Positions 9,794-17,845 of a stretch of DNA of 64,000 nt are shown in pieces. Origin of the DNA: Prosthecobacter sp. SYSU 5D2 (GTDB taxonomy: Bacteria > Verrucomicrobiota > Verrucomicrobiia > Verrucomicrobiales > Verrucomicrobiaceae); assembly GCF_039655865.1 (NCBI RefSeq), contig NZ_JBBYXL010000008.1:186001-250000 (forward strand). Reading direction: 5' to 3'. Below the pieces are notes generated by a model. That model saw nothing but the letters and a program-made list of their open reading frames with translations, had not been told where the DNA came from and made no database searches. Position 1 is the stretch's first letter. The number at the start of each line of letters is the position of its first letter. The translations under genes and the position numbers were made by a program.

Positions 9794-10351
9794 TCAGTCC
9801 ATCGGCGGAATGCTGGCGCGGATCTCTTCAAGGAGGGCGCGGGTGCCGTGCTGGTCGCACCAGTTCTCGATGTAGGGCCAGTCGAGGTTGGGGGACTGGA
9901 CGCCAATCATCTCGCGGACGTCCATTTTATCCCGGTCACGTTGCCAGCGGAGTTTTTGAATGATCATGTCCTCGGCAGTGGGTGTCCACGCCTCCCGCTT
10001 GGAAAAGACAAGCCGTCTCTGAGTCTTGCGGTCCCACATGGACAGATGGTGAGGGTCCTGGCTTTTGATGAAAAGCTCCACTTCGAAAGCCGTGGTTCGG
10101 TGCTGGAGAATGAAGCGCTTGGTGCCCGTCAGGCTCTCCAAATAGATTTGCGGGTCCAAGGTAAAAAAGGGATCCACGGCCTTCAGGAAAGAAGTGAATT
10201 CCGGTTCATGAACATCAATCACGAGGTCGAAGTCCTTGGTCGCCCGTGGAATGCCATAGTTCATGGAGGCAATGGAACCGCCTACCATGTATTTGATCCC
10301 GGTGCTTTCGACGCAGTCCAAGATCAGATTGACGCACTTGGTCTGATTCAT
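9794..10351 (-). CDS. Nucleotidyltransferase-fold protein (AbiEii-like)
   Basis: A 185-aa protein with the DNA polymerase beta-like nucleotidyltransferase core: GGSIASMNYGIPRATKDFD (residues 24-42; catalytic pair D40/D42) and a third acidic strand FEVELF (E90/E92). The later segment TPTAEDMIIQKLRWQRDRDKMD is typical of AbiEii-like and related stand-alone NTases. The start overlaps the stop of the upstream 91-aa gene by 4 bp (10348-10351), so translation is coupled. Such pairs are often toxin-antitoxin or defence modules, but this NTase could equally modify an RNA or protein. The C-terminus ends at a TAG about 145 bp from the convergent DUF1553 gene. Confidence 0.8.
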   Translation of the reverse strand: MNQTKCVNLILDCVESTGIKYMVGGSIASMNYGIPRATKDFDLVIDVHEPEFTSFLKAVDPFFTLDPQIYLESLTGTKRFILQHRTTAFEVELFIKSQDPHHLSMWDRKTQRRLVFSKREAWTPTAEDMIIQKLRWQRDRDKMDVREMIGVQSPNLDWPYIENWCDQHGTRALLEEIRASIPPMD

Positions 10352-10623
10352 AGGACTTTGCGCGGTGGAAAGAAGATGCCCCGGTCGTCCATGTGGCGGA
10401 GGCGGGAGAGCTTTTTCCTCAGTATCTGGGTCACTTCTTCATCCGTGGCATCGGGGTGGTCATGGCGGACGCCGCTTTCCATGACCTCATAGGAAAAGTC
10501 CATGAGGTCCATGGCTTCGGCGAAGCGTTCCTCTGGCGTCATTTTGCGGGCGCGCATGATCTGGTCCCGGTGGATGGCGTCCACCATCGGGCGGAGGCCA
10601 GGGTGTACGGAATCGAAGTTCAT
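10348..10623 (-). CDS. Small partner protein of the nucleotidyltransferase
   Basis: A 91-aa hydrophilic, mostly helical protein with the stretch MTPEERFAEAMDLMDFSYEV then SGVRHDHPDATDEEVTQILR. From memory, small proteins with this helical pattern (MTPEER..A..L, G.R..HPDA..EEV) often sit directly upstream of stand-alone nucleotidyltransferase genes; this was not checked by search. The 4-bp overlap with the NTase gene supports co-translation. If the pair is a toxin-antitoxin module, this protein is the likely antitoxin or regulatory partner; that is inference. Confidence 0.7.
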   Translation of the reverse strand: MNFDSVHPGLRPMVDAIHRDQIMRARKMTPEERFAEAMDLMDFSYEVMESGVRHDHPDATDEEVTQILRKKLSRLRHMDDRGIFFPPRKVL

Positions 10624-10953
10624 GGGAGAAGTTTAGCCACGGGCTGGCTTTTGCCAAGCGCGGAAGTTTACAGAGGCAGGGCAATGAACAGTCCTCGATC
10701 CTCCAGCGGCGCTGGCGGTCCAGGCGCTGGGCGAGGATGCGGCGGGCGGAACAGATGAGAGCTTCAATCAGGCACGCTTTTGGATTGACGAATGTTTTGT
10801 CGTGCCGAGGCAGATGTTCCGGCCTGCGGTTACGGGCAGGAGTGCCCGCAGTACGTCAAAACGCCCCCGGCGTGGCCGAGATTCGGCAGGCACGCTGGGG
10901 GCGCTGGGGGGCTAACAAGGATTGCTCCTTGAAATATTTACCCTTGGCCGGGT
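10624..10953. other. 330-bp intergenic region between two minus-strand units
   Basis: No convincing gene is present. Near 10840 there is a small hairpin built on GGGCAGGAGTGCCC. The end near the surface-protein gene holds the terminator listed separately. The promoter of the NTase pair should lie in the part near 10624-10720, but I see no clear -35/-10 pair. An open plus-strand frame from 10737 is interrupted by these hairpins and has no recognisable protein. Confidence 0.5.
10857..10903 (-). terminator. Terminator of the DUF4394 surface-protein gene
   Basis: Read on the minus strand, a long imperfect GC-rich hairpin (arms 10883-10903 and 10862-10879, with paired blocks GGGGCG/CGCCCC, CACGC/GCGTG and TCGGC/GCCGA) is followed by TTTT at 10857-10860. 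It lies about 50 bp past the stop of the gene at 10954-14430. Confidence 0.65.
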
Positions 10954-13900
10954 TTAGAAGGTCAGCAGCTCAGGCAGCAGTTCCACGCGACCGGAAAGGA
11001 TCGGTGAGGTCTTGGCAGTCTGGCCTTCGACGGGAATCTGCGGCAGCAGGAAGTAGCCTTTGGCGGTGGTGCCATCGTCACTCCGGACCAGCATGGCCTG
11101 GAACTTCACGGTGCGTTTCAGGCTGCCGTCCACCAGCTTGAAGCTGCCGGTCAGGGCGCCGGTGGCGGGCTTGAAGGCGAGCGTGGTGCGGGCCGGGTTG
11201 GCCTCGCTGCCGAGGGCGGGAACCACCGGCTTCAGGGTGGGCCGCGGGAAGCGGACGGAGTTCACCAGGCTGGGGTTCAGCGCGGCGAGTTCAATGCCAC
11301 CACCAGTGAAGATGAGGCTTGAGGGAGGGGTCGCGGCCGGCAGGCCAAGGACGATGCCTTTGGCAGCACGCGCCATGTATTTGCCTTCCACATTCAGGGG
11401 GATGAGGGTCAGCGCGGCGGGATACAGCCGGCCGGTGGTGGCAGGCTTGGTCAGCGAGAGGATGCCTTCGATGCTGTTTTCGGCAATGTCGCCGGACGCA
11501 CCATTGGTCTGCTCCAGCATACCGGAGATGCTGCCCTGCTTTTTGGCCAGGGGCGCATAGACCAGGATCTCACCGTCGGTGCCCAGGAAGGCGGTGGTGG
11601 TCAGCGTGCTGCCGTCAGCCGCCTTGCCCACCACCTTGGTGCTGCCGTCCAGGCCGATGGTAATGGCGGCGAAGCCGTGACCCTGGGGTACCTGCGGGTC
11701 GGCGGAGCCCGCCTCCAGCGCCACGGTGTAGTAGCCCATTTCCTGGCTGGCCGGTGTGAGCACACGGTCATAAACCTTGCGCCAGCCGGTGACGGGCGCC
11801 ACATCCGCGCTGATGCTGATCTGGCCGTCCAGGGTGTCATCGGACTCCAGGGTCAGGTTCACCACGGTGCCGTCTTTCAGCAGTACATTCAAAAGCGGTG
11901 TAGTGCCGACGGAGGTCGTCAGGAAACCTTTGCCGCTGACGGTCTTGCCGTTGCGGATCATCTTGACGGTGAAACTGCCCTTGGTGGTGGTCTTCACATC
12001 CACACGACCGCCCAGGTTGCTGTTCAATGCATTGTTAGGCTGAATGTAGCCGACATAGGTGCCGACGGCGGAATTAGGCAGCGCCTGCACGGTCAGCGTG
12101 GTGATGTAGCTGGAGGAGATGCCGCCGCCGGCCTTCACCGTGACGCTGATCTGGTACACGCCCGGGCTGCTGATGCGGCCGCTGAGCACGCCGGTGGCGC
12201 GGTCCAGTTTCAGTCCGGGGGGCAGGCCCTTCACCGTGGCCGTCGTGCCTTCAGGCAGATTCAGGTTCACGGCATACTCCTGGCTCACCACCGCATCGGG
12301 CAGGACGGGTTCTGTCACAAACAGAACTGGCGTAAACGATGCCACGTCAGAATAGCTGACACCGGCGGCATTGATGGCATAGGCGCGGAAGGTGTAAGGC
12401 TCATCTGTCTCCAGACCGGTAACATTGGTGGTAAAGGTGCCGGTGGTGGTGCCTGCGGCGATCACTTTGGTCACCTCTTCCCCGTCAATTTCCGGAGTGG
12501 CATTGTCCGCCGTAATGGCGTACACCACACCGCGCTCGGTGATGGCGCTGCCGCCATCTTCCGTCACTGTGCCGCCCAGGGTGGCGCTGGCGGGGCCGAT
12601 ATCAGCCACCGTCGGCATCGTCACCAGCGGAGCGCTGGAGATGGAAGACATGGCCAGGCTGGATAGCGGCACACTGACCGTGCCCAGGCTGGTGGCCACG
12701 CCTGACGTCAGGTCCAGACGGTAAAGCTGCGTCCCGCCTGCATCCGTGGCTGTGAAATAACCCACGCCCGTGGCGGGATCGCTTGAGTTGGCAACCACCA
12801 CATCACTAAGGATGTCGAATCCAACAGGAACGGCAAAGTCCAGTGCTGCGCCGCCTGCCAGGGTCACTGGGACGCCTGCTGTCTGCGTGCCGACGTTAGG
12901 CGGGTTCTGAATGTAGAGGCTGTTGGTCGTCGCATCCAGCGTGTACTGGGTGGTCACCGCTGTGCCGTTGAAGCTGTTGGTATAGGCCGTCGCGGAGATC
13001 GTCGTGGTGCCGCCATTGGCGGAGCCGTCCGTGTTGATGCCAGCCACGCTGTCTGCCGCACCGCCCTGGTTGCCGTCCACCGGCGTTCCGGTGATCTGGT
13101 TGGCGCGCATGTTCAGGCCTGTGCCGGTGACGATCCGCATGCGGTCCACCGTGGGGTTGAAATCAATGTCATAGCCGGCGCTGACAGGCGGAAAGTCCAC
13201 CGGATCACCCTCTTCATCCACATAGGCAATGGAGCCGGGAATGCCGACGACCGTGACGGTGGCCAGTTGCGGGTCCACCAGATAGATGCTGCCGGTATCC
13301 GTCTCCGGGTTGATGCCCAGGGCATAAAGCTGGCCCGTCGCGGGCCGGTAATCCACTGCCACCAGGGTCTCACCGGCGGTCACGCCGGTCACCGCTGCGG
13401 TCGTGGTTTCCTCCGGGGTCAGCGGATTGAAGCGGACCAGGGTCAGCCCGATCTCATCCAGGCCGAGGGCGCCACCCGTGCCGGCATTGATGGCCAGGCT
13501 GCGTGCCTCCAGTGCGCCCACCAGCGTAACGGCCGCCGTCGTCAGATCTATCTGGTAAAGGCCGCCCGTGCCCCCCACGGTCAGAACCGCGTAGCCCACA
13601 CCGGCAGTCACTGCGGTGTTGGAGGCTGCTGTGGCCACTCCAGGAGCGATGTCAAAACCGCTCACAGAGGCGAAATCCAGCGGATTGCCGTTCAGGGTCA
13701 GCTGAATCCCCATCGTCTGGTTGCCATTGTTAGGCGGGTTCTGGATGTAAAGAGAGTCTGTGACCGAATCCAGCGTGTACTGGGTGGTGATGCCGCCATT
13801 GTTAGGCGTGCTGTTGGTGTAGGCTGTACCGCTCACCGTCGTCGTGCCGTCATTGGCAGCGCCGTCCGGGTTGGTTCCCAGCACCAGCGGATCACCATCC

Positions 13901-14430
13901 ACCAGCGCACCGTTGTTTGGGTTCATGCGGAAGTTCAGCCCGGTCTGGGACATCACGCGCACGCGGTCCACCGCCGGATTGAAGTCAATGTCCCAGGTCG
14001 TGTCCGGGAGGTCCACCGTCTGCAGCCCGTCGCTCAGGCTGTCGGGGCTTCCCAGTGGCACCGCCTGTCCGGTCTGTGGGGAGAGACGGTACAGTTGGAC
14101 TGTATCCGCCGTCGCATTCACCCCCAGCGCATACAGCGCCTGGTTTTGCGGCCGCACATCCATGGCCACCAGCGTATCCCCCGCCTCCACACCCGTCAGC
14201 ACTGTCGGGGCGCCTGGCGTGCCCGGTGCATCCAGGGTGATTGTGGCCAGCTCGCCGGCGGGCGTCAGCACATAGGCCGGAGTCGCCGGGACCTGAGCCA
14301 GGGCGGGCAGGGCCAGGGCGGAAAAACAGGCCAGCAGGCAGGCGCGGACCCGCCCTCCAGAAGCAGCCCGCAGCAATCCGGCAGAGGGCGTTGTCCCGTG
14401 GGGTAAGAGAATGTGTCTTTTTTGTTTCAT
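10954..14430 (-). CDS. Large secreted protein with two DUF4394 domains and Ig-like modules
   Basis: A 1158-aa protein with a long signal region ending near PALAQVPATP (about residue 45). Two tandem DUF4394 modules follow (about 50-335 and 335-605). Each contains the repeated landmarks ETLVAVDYRPATGQLYALGI or its equivalent, DIDFNPTVDRMRIV, TTTISATAYTN and TTQYTLDATTNSLYIQNPPN. Next come a fibronectin-III-like segment (about 615-720, ERGVVYAITADN and TFRAYAINAAGVSYS) and a putative-Ig module (GLPPGLKLDRATGVLSG). The last 360 residues are beta-rich and not assigned. The product is probably exported to the cell surface or medium. The DNA shows matching internal repeats around 12890-13010 and 13725-13850. 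Confidence 0.85.
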   Translation of the reverse strand: MKQKRHILLPHGTTPSAGLLRAASGGRVRACLLACFSALALPALAQVPATPAYVLTPAGELATITLDAPGTPGAPTVLTGVEAGDTLVAMDVRPQNQALYALGVNATADTVQLYRLSPQTGQAVPLGSPDSLSDGLQTVDLPDTTWDIDFNPAVDRVRVMSQTGLNFRMNPNNGALVDGDPLVLGTNPDGAANDGTTTVSGTAYTNSTPNNGGITTQYTLDSVTDSLYIQNPPNNGNQTMGIQLTLNGNPLDFASVSGFDIAPGVATAASNTAVTAGVGYAVLTVGGTGGLYQIDLTTAAVTLVGALEARSLAINAGTGGALGLDEIGLTLVRFNPLTPEETTTAAVTGVTAGETLVAVDYRPATGQLYALGINPETDTGSIYLVDPQLATVTVVGIPGSIAYVDEEGDPVDFPPVSAGYDIDFNPTVDRMRIVTGTGLNMRANQITGTPVDGNQGGAADSVAGINTDGSANGGTTTISATAYTNSFNGTAVTTQYTLDATTNSLYIQNPPNVGTQTAGVPVTLAGGAALDFAVPVGFDILSDVVVANSSDPATGVGYFTATDAGGTQLYRLDLTSGVATSLGTVSVPLSSLAMSSISSAPLVTMPTVADIGPASATLGGTVTEDGGSAITERGVVYAITADNATPEIDGEEVTKVIAAGTTTGTFTTNVTGLETDEPYTFRAYAINAAGVSYSDVASFTPVLFVTEPVLPDAVVSQEYAVNLNLPEGTTATVKGLPPGLKLDRATGVLSGRISSPGVYQISVTVKAGGGISSSYITTLTVQALPNSAVGTYVGYIQPNNALNSNLGGRVDVKTTTKGSFTVKMIRNGKTVSGKGFLTTSVGTTPLLNVLLKDGTVVNLTLESDDTLDGQISISADVAPVTGWRKVYDRVLTPASQEMGYYTVALEAGSADPQVPQGHGFAAITIGLDGSTKVVGKAADGSTLTTTAFLGTDGEILVYAPLAKKQGSISGMLEQTNGASGDIAENSIEGILSLTKPATTGRLYPAALTLIPLNVEGKYMARAAKGIVLGLPAATPPSSLIFTGGGIELAALNPSLVNSVRFPRPTLKPVVPALGSEANPARTTLAFKPATGALTGSFKLVDGSLKRTVKFQAMLVRSDDGTTAKGYFLLPQIPVEGQTAKTSPILSGRVELLPELLTF

Positions 14431-14568
14431 AAGGGTATGTTTGTTCGCGGGCGCACAAAGAACCGGTTGTCACCGGGAGAAGAAAAAACCCCATTCTCTG
14501 CGCACCTGGTTTGTCCGATGCCGCATCGGCATCGGATTCAAAAAACCTCAAAAACGAATTAGGCTTAT

Positions 14569-14597
14569 TTTATACCTATTGGAAACGCCTGGGGCAA
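14569..14597 (-). promoter_or_regulatory. Candidate sigma-70-type promoter for the DUF4394 gene
   Basis: On the minus strand, TTGCCC (14592-14597; four of six consensus bases) is followed after 17 bp by TATAAA (14569-14574; five of six). Transcription would start about 130 nt upstream of the ATG at 14430. It lies in an AT-richer stretch that stands out from the surrounding high-GC DNA. Confidence 0.4.
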
Positions 14598-14711
14598 AGC
14601 ATCAGGAAGAACAAGATTTCAACATTCTCATCATGAAGAATACTGGCATCAAAAAAATCGCAGGCCAAAAGCTGCGATACGGCCCCCCTTCCGCGCGTTC
14701 ATGTCCTCATC

Positions 14712-16142
14712 ATGCGCCGTCTTTTTCGTTTCCTTGCCGTACTCATCGCGCTCAGCTCTGCACTTTTTGCCCAGGAGAAACCCAACGTTGTCATCATCCT
14801 GGCGGATGACCTGGGTTACGGCGACCTCAGCTGCTATGGGGCCACGCAGATCCAGACGCCGAACATTGACCGCCTGGCGGCTGAAGGCATGCGCTTCACC
14901 GATGCGCACTCCGCCGCATCCGTCTGCTCCCCATCACGATACGGCCTGCTCTCCGGCCGCTCCCCGTGGCGCCTGCACAAAAAGGGGAATGACTACGCCT
15001 TGGAAAAAGACCGCCTGAACATTGCCTCCCTGCTCAAGACCCAGGGCTACCGCTCCGCCGCCATTGGCAAATGGCATCTGGGCTACAGCAAGGACTGGAA
15101 CAAGCTGCCCATCACCGGCCCGCTGGAGGTGGGTTTTGACTACCACTTCGGCGTGCCACAGAACCACAACGACCACTACCGCGCCTTCATTGAAAATCAC
15201 GACCTCGTGGGCCGTCAGCCCGGTGTGCCTTTTCAGGTGGTCAAAGGCAAAGACTTTCCCGAAGGCATCGCTGAATTCCGCGTGGAAGACCAGGTGGACA
15301 CCACCCTCACGGCCAAGGCCACTGGCTTCATCCGCGAGAACAAGGACCGCCCCTTCTTCCTCTACTTTACTCCCTGCGCGCCCCACACCCATGTCACCCC
15401 CGCGGCCACCTTTCGCGGCAGCAGCCAGGCCGGCCTTTTTGGCGACCACATCCAGGAACTGGACGCGCATGTCGGTGAGGTCCTGGCGGCTTTAGAGGAA
15501 CTCGGCCTAACTAAAAGTACGCTCGTCATCTTCAGCAGCGACAACGGCAGCACACCCAATGACTTCAAAGGCACGCAGAAAACAAAGCTCAACCTGGCCA
15601 GCGAAGCCGGTGGCGTGCGCGAAAAGGCCCGCTCCGCCAAGCGCGATGCCCGTGCGCTCGGCCACATGACCAATGGCCCCTGGCACGATGGCAAAGGCAC
15701 TCCCTTTGAAGGCGGCCACCGCATCCCCTTCATCGCCCGCTGGCCCGGCCACATCCCGGCGGCCAGCACTTCCGCCCAGACTCTCTGTCACACTGATCTT
15801 CTGGCCACCACCGCCGCCATCGTCGGAGCGGAGCTGCCCCAGGATGCCGGGGAGGACTCCTTCAATCTCCTGCCCGCGCTCCTCAATCCCGCCCTTTCTA
15901 CCCCCGTCCGCCGCTACACCATTATCCAGGGAGACACTCGCGACAATGCCCTCGCCCTCCGCTCAGGTCCCTGGAAGTTCATTGAAGGCAAAGCCGCCGA
16001 CGGCCAGACGGATACGCAGCTCTACGATCTGACCCAAGACCCCGGCGAAACCCGGAACATCTCCGCCGAACATCCGAAAATCGTCAAGGAGCTGAGCGCC
16101 GCCCTCGCCACCGCACGCCAGGATGGGCGGACGAGGAAGTGA
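14712..16142 (+). CDS. Secreted arylsulfatase-type sulfatase
   Basis: A type I sulfatase of 476 aa with a signal peptide (MRRLFRFLAVLIALSSALFA). The metal-site motif PNVVIILADDLGYGDLSCYG opens the mature protein. C72 in VCSPSR (residues 71-76) fits the C-x-P-S-R formylglycine signature, so activation by a formylglycine-generating enzyme encoded elsewhere is expected. Other family landmarks are IGKWHLGY, TLVIFSSDNGS and EGGHRIPFIARWPG. It probably removes sulfate esters from algal or host polysaccharides. It stands alone and diverges from the DUF4394 gene. Confidence 0.94.
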   Translation: MRRLFRFLAVLIALSSALFAQEKPNVVIILADDLGYGDLSCYGATQIQTPNIDRLAAEGMRFTDAHSAASVCSPSRYGLLSGRSPWRLHKKGNDYALEKDRLNIASLLKTQGYRSAAIGKWHLGYSKDWNKLPITGPLEVGFDYHFGVPQNHNDHYRAFIENHDLVGRQPGVPFQVVKGKDFPEGIAEFRVEDQVDTTLTAKATGFIRENKDRPFFLYFTPCAPHTHVTPAATFRGSSQAGLFGDHIQELDAHVGEVLAALEELGLTKSTLVIFSSDNGSTPNDFKGTQKTKLNLASEAGGVREKARSAKRDARALGHMTNGPWHDGKGTPFEGGHRIPFIARWPGHIPAASTSAQTLCHTDLLATTAAIVGAELPQDAGEDSFNLLPALLNPALSTPVRRYTIIQGDTRDNALALRSGPWKFIEGKAADGQTDTQLYDLTQDPGETRNISAEHPKIVKELSAALATARQDGRTRK

Positions 16143-16341
16143 GGTGGCGGTTAGCTCAACGATAGAGGGCACGCGTTCCGTTGGCTGAATGCTCGCGCAG
16201 AACTGTTCTGTCAGCCCCCTCCCCAAGGCGCCCTAACACTCTTAGACCGGCCTTAAATCATTAGCCGGAAAACGCGAAATGCACTCCCGAGCACTTCCAG
16301 ATTGAGCCTCCCGGCCAGCCGCGTAGCCTTGCAGGCCCTTC

Positions 16342-17244
16342 ATGACCGACAAAAACGCCATTGCTTCCAGCACCGTCGTCAAGAGCATCTTCATCAATGC
16401 CTGCCTGGCGGCGGTGAAGATCATCACCGGTGTGGTGGGCAATTCCTATGCCCTCATTGCGGATGGCATTGAGTCGTTGAACGACCTTTTTTCTTCCCTC
16501 GTCGTCTGGTGCTCTCTCCGCATCGCCAGCCGTCCTCCCAGTGACCGCTACCACTATGGCCAGGGAAAGGCGGAGCAGCTCGGTGCCCTCTTTTCCGCCG
16601 TCTCCCTGCTGGGCGCGGGGGTGGTCATCGTCATCCAGAGCGTGCAGAACATCTTCACCCGCCATGAGGCCCCCGCCTGGTTCACCCTGCCCGTCCTCAT
16701 CGTCGTTATCATCACCAAAGAACTGCTTTCCCGCTACGCCCTGGAAAAGAGCGAGGAGACCCTGAGCACCTCGTTGAAGGGGGATGCCTGGCACCACCGG
16801 TCGGATGCAATCACCTCCGCCGCAGCCTTTGGTGGGATTCTTGTCGCGCTCATTGGCGGCCCCGGTTTTGAAAAGGCGGATGATGTCGGCGCCCTCATCG
16901 GCTGCGCTGTTATCGGCATCAACGGCTATCTACTCTTAAAGACTGCCCTGCATGAAAACCTGGACGGCGCGCCCCCGCCGGAGCTGCTCCTGAAAGTCCG
17001 CCAGGTCGCCGCCGCCGTGCCGGAAGTCCTGGGCGTGGAAAAGCTGCGCATGAAAAAAATGGGCCTCGGCTATTTCATGGACATCCACATTGAGGTCAGC
17101 CCGGTCAAAACGGTCGAAGAAGGCCACTCCATCGCCCACGCCGTCAAAGACGCCCTCCACAGCCAGGTGCCCCAGGTCAACGACATCGTCACCCATGTCG
17201 AGCCCTACGATGGGCCGCTGCCTGAAGGTAAAACAACTGCCTGA
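16342..17244 (+). CDS. Cation diffusion facilitator (CDF) metal exporter
   Basis: A 300-aa inner-membrane protein that probably exports Zn2+, Fe2+ or Mn2+ by proton antiport. The hydrophobic helices and the two metal-site motifs of the family are visible: YALIADGIESLND (helix II) and DAWHHRSDAITS (helix V, H-x-x-x-D). The cytoplasmic C-terminal domain shows KLRMKKMGLGYFMDIHIEV and ends in NDIVTHVEPYD, the usual CDF ferredoxin-like fold. Metal specificity cannot be assigned from the sequence. The gene is monocistronic. Confidence 0.93.
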   Translation: MTDKNAIASSTVVKSIFINACLAAVKIITGVVGNSYALIADGIESLNDLFSSLVVWCSLRIASRPPSDRYHYGQGKAEQLGALFSAVSLLGAGVVIVIQSVQNIFTRHEAPAWFTLPVLIVVIITKELLSRYALEKSEETLSTSLKGDAWHHRSDAITSAAAFGGILVALIGGPGFEKADDVGALIGCAVIGINGYLLLKTALHENLDGAPPPELLLKVRQVAAAVPEVLGVEKLRMKKMGLGYFMDIHIEVSPVKTVEEGHSIAHAVKDALHSQVPQVNDIVTHVEPYDGPLPEGKTTA

Positions 17245-17259
17245 CCCCGGCCATAAGTC

Positions 17260-17296
17260 AAAAAAACGGCGCAGCACCCCAGAGGGCACCGCGCCG
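17260..17296 (-). terminator. Intrinsic terminator of the 114-aa secreted protein gene
   Basis: On the minus strand, CGGCGC (17291-17296) pairs with GCGCCG (17267-17272), enclosing further paired GC-rich bases. The hairpin is followed by seven T residues (17260-17266). It sits 16 bp past the stop at 17312 and also lies between the converging CDF gene and this gene. Confidence 0.8.
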
Positions 17297-17311
17297 GATG
17301 GACGGAGAGGC

Positions 17312-17656
17312 TTATTCCGTGATCTTCACCGAGACGGGCTTCAGTTTCTTGCCCATTTTCTCGACCTGCACTTCCAGGTTCTGGCCTTCCTTCAGGGCGT
17401 CGAATTCCACCTTTTTGCCGTCCTGGGTCAGTTCCGTGTCCTTTTTCAGATAAAGCTCCAGGATCTTGCCGTCAGCGGTTTTGACATAAATTTCCTTTTC
17501 ACCGGGATCCACCTTGTGGGCCTTTCCCTGATAGGTTCCAGATTCCACCACATCGGTTTTGGCGATTTCCGCCCCCTCCGTTTTCTTGTCTCCGGCGTGG
17601 AGAGATCCGAGAAAGGCAAAGGCGATGGTGGCGAGGATAGCAATGTTTTTCATCAT
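17312..17656 (-). CDS. Small secreted protein of unknown function
   Basis: A 114-aa product with a clear signal peptide (MMKNIAILATIAFAFLGSLHA); two adjacent ATGs at 17656 and 17653 are equivalent starts. The mature part is rich in Lys and Glu and looks all-beta: KTDVVESGTYQGKAHKV, then GEKEIYVKTADGKILEL, then FDALKEGQNLEVQVEK. This pattern resembles small OB/SH3-like periplasmic domains, but I cannot name a family. It has its own terminator, so it is probably monocistronic and well expressed. Confidence 0.75.
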   Translation of the reverse strand: MMKNIAILATIAFAFLGSLHAGDKKTEGAEIAKTDVVESGTYQGKAHKVDPGEKEIYVKTADGKILELYLKKDTELTQDGKKVEFDALKEGQNLEVQVEKMGKKLKPVSVKITE

Positions 17657-17845
17657 TCAGTAAGGTTAGGTTTTGGAGCCGGGGCCTCCGCCTTCAGCGG
17701 CAGGGAAAACCGGCAGTTGAATTTTCTTCGCCCCCCGTCCGCCGTCTGCGCCCATGCCGGCTGAAAAACTTCCCTTTCTCCCCCGAAGAGAAAAAGTCAT
17801 CCCTGATCCAGTTCCCTTGCCGGTCCATGATCGCCATTCTGGCTT

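Noticed and set aside
10737-11141. 134-aa plus-strand ORF before the DUF4394 gene
   Set aside because: It runs across hairpins and into the antisense of the real gene.
16146-16200. tRNA-like opening GGCGGTTAGCTCAACGATAG after the sulfatase
   Set aside because: The D-arm-like stretch has no matching anticodon stem, no T-arm with GGTTCGA, and no acceptor partner. It is at most a degenerate relic.
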